5,833 bases of DNA from positions 1-5,833 of the forward strand of contig JAJYBT010000214.1 of the NCBI GenBank assembly GCA_021778875.1. The letters run 5' to 3'. Both the position numbers and the translations under genes were made by a program. Below, piece by piece: positions 5,345 through 5,833 of the stretch (the stretch's first letter is position 1; each line of letters begins with the position of its first letter). The notes beneath the pieces were generated by a model. That model saw only the letters and a list, made by a program, of their open reading frames with translations. It was not told where the DNA came from and searched no databases. Source of the DNA: Acidobacteriota bacterium (lineage in GTDB: Bacteria; Acidobacteriota; Terriglobia; Terriglobales; Acidobacteriaceae).

Positions 5345-5833
5345 CTATCCGTTAAGGATATCCTGCAGCTTGTTCAGCGTGCGGTGCAGGTCCTTGTCCG
5401 TGCGGCGCTGCTCGTCCACCTTGGCGATGGAGTGCATGACGGTGGTGTGGTGCTTGTTGCCGAACTGGCGGCCGATCTCAGGCAGGCTGGCCTCGGTCAT
5501 CTGCTTGGCAAGGTACATGGCAATCTGGCGCGGCACCACAACGTTGCGCGAGTTGTTCTTCTGCTTCAGGTCACTGACCTTCATGCCGAACTGCTCGGCC
5601 ACGGCGCGCTGAATGGCCTCGATGGTGACCTTGCGCACCTGCATGTCGATGAACTGCTTGAGGCACTGCTGCGTGGAGGGCAGCGTAATCTCCATGTGAT
5701 TGAGGCCGCACCATGCGATGAGGCGGACCAGCGCGCCCTCCAGCTCGCGCACGTTGGTGCGGACGTTGGATGCGATGAACAGCGCCACGTCGGTGGGCAG
5801 AACCACCTGCTCGCTCTCTGCCTTTTTCTGCAG
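5345..5833 (-). CDS. dnaA: Chromosomal replication initiator DnaA, C-terminal part (cut by window edge)
   Basis: DnaA binds DnaA boxes at oriC and opens the origin. Only the last 162 residues, about a third of a usual 450-480, are inside the window; the frame is open to the edge. The first part is the AAA+ lid: VLPTDVALFIASNVRTNVRE then LEGAL (10-35), with the sensor-2 Arg in NVRELEGAL (Arg29). The connector and domain IV follow from about residue 68. VVVPRQIAMYLAKQMTEASL and PEIGRQFGNKHHTTVMH contain the helix-turn-helix and the DnaA signature. Arg102 corresponds to the base-contacting Arg399 of E. coli. The usual DHTTV motif reads HHTTV (His128 replaces Asp433), while His129 and Thr130 are kept. 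The stop is TAG. No dnaN follows; instead a terminator and the convergent jag gene do. Confidence 0.97.
   Translation of the reverse strand: MQKKAESEQVVLPTDVALFIASNVRTNVRELEGALVRLIAWCGLNHMEITLPSTQQCLKQFIDMQVRKVTIEAIQRAVAEQFGMKVSDLKQKNNSRNVVVPRQIAMYLAKQMTEASLPEIGRQFGNKHHTTVMHSIAKVDEQRRTDKDLHRTLNKLQDILNG

Overview
The window is a GC-rich, densely coded bacterial chromosome segment from an apparently Gram-negative (two-membrane) organism. The layout, the DnaA C-terminus and the acidobacterial look of the KH/R3H protein suggest Acidobacteriota (Terriglobia/Acidobacteriaceae-like). This is an inference from remembered protein features, not from a database search. The window ends inside dnaA, so it probably lies close to the dnaA locus and possibly the replication origin. 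No origin-type DnaA box cluster is visible here.

Layout: positions 1-3491, minus strand, hold a complete tripartite efflux operon read right to left. It runs outer-membrane factor (2073-3491), then periplasmic adaptor lipoprotein (734-2068), then the N-terminal third or less of an RND inner-membrane permease (1-734, cut by the window edge). The genes are packed with a 4-base gap and then a TGATG stop/start overlap. Positions 3492-3592 are a short divergent promoter region. Positions 3593-4582, plus strand, encode an AKR11B (YhdN/GS69-like) aldo-keto reductase with an intact catalytic tetrad. After a 117-base spacer, 4700-5251, plus strand, encodes a short Jag/KhpB-type RNA-binding protein with a degenerate KH loop and an intact R3H motif. 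A strong bidirectional intrinsic terminator (5297-5321) separates it from the convergent 3' end of dnaA (5345-5833, minus strand, 162 C-terminal residues).

Functionally, the efflux genes should assemble a trans-envelope pump; its substrate cannot be read from the sequence. The reductase, Jag and DnaA are separate housekeeping or stress functions. The most interesting points are regulatory and evolutionary. Both plus-strand genes have a -10-like hexamer ending exactly 8 bases before their ATG, which suggests leaderless transcripts. The Jag protein lacks the first KH-loop glycine and a usual Jag-N domain. DnaA has His in place of the usual Asp in its DHTTV DNA-contact motif. I see no new defence system, mobile element, CRISPR array or RNA gene; this is mostly an ordinary core region.
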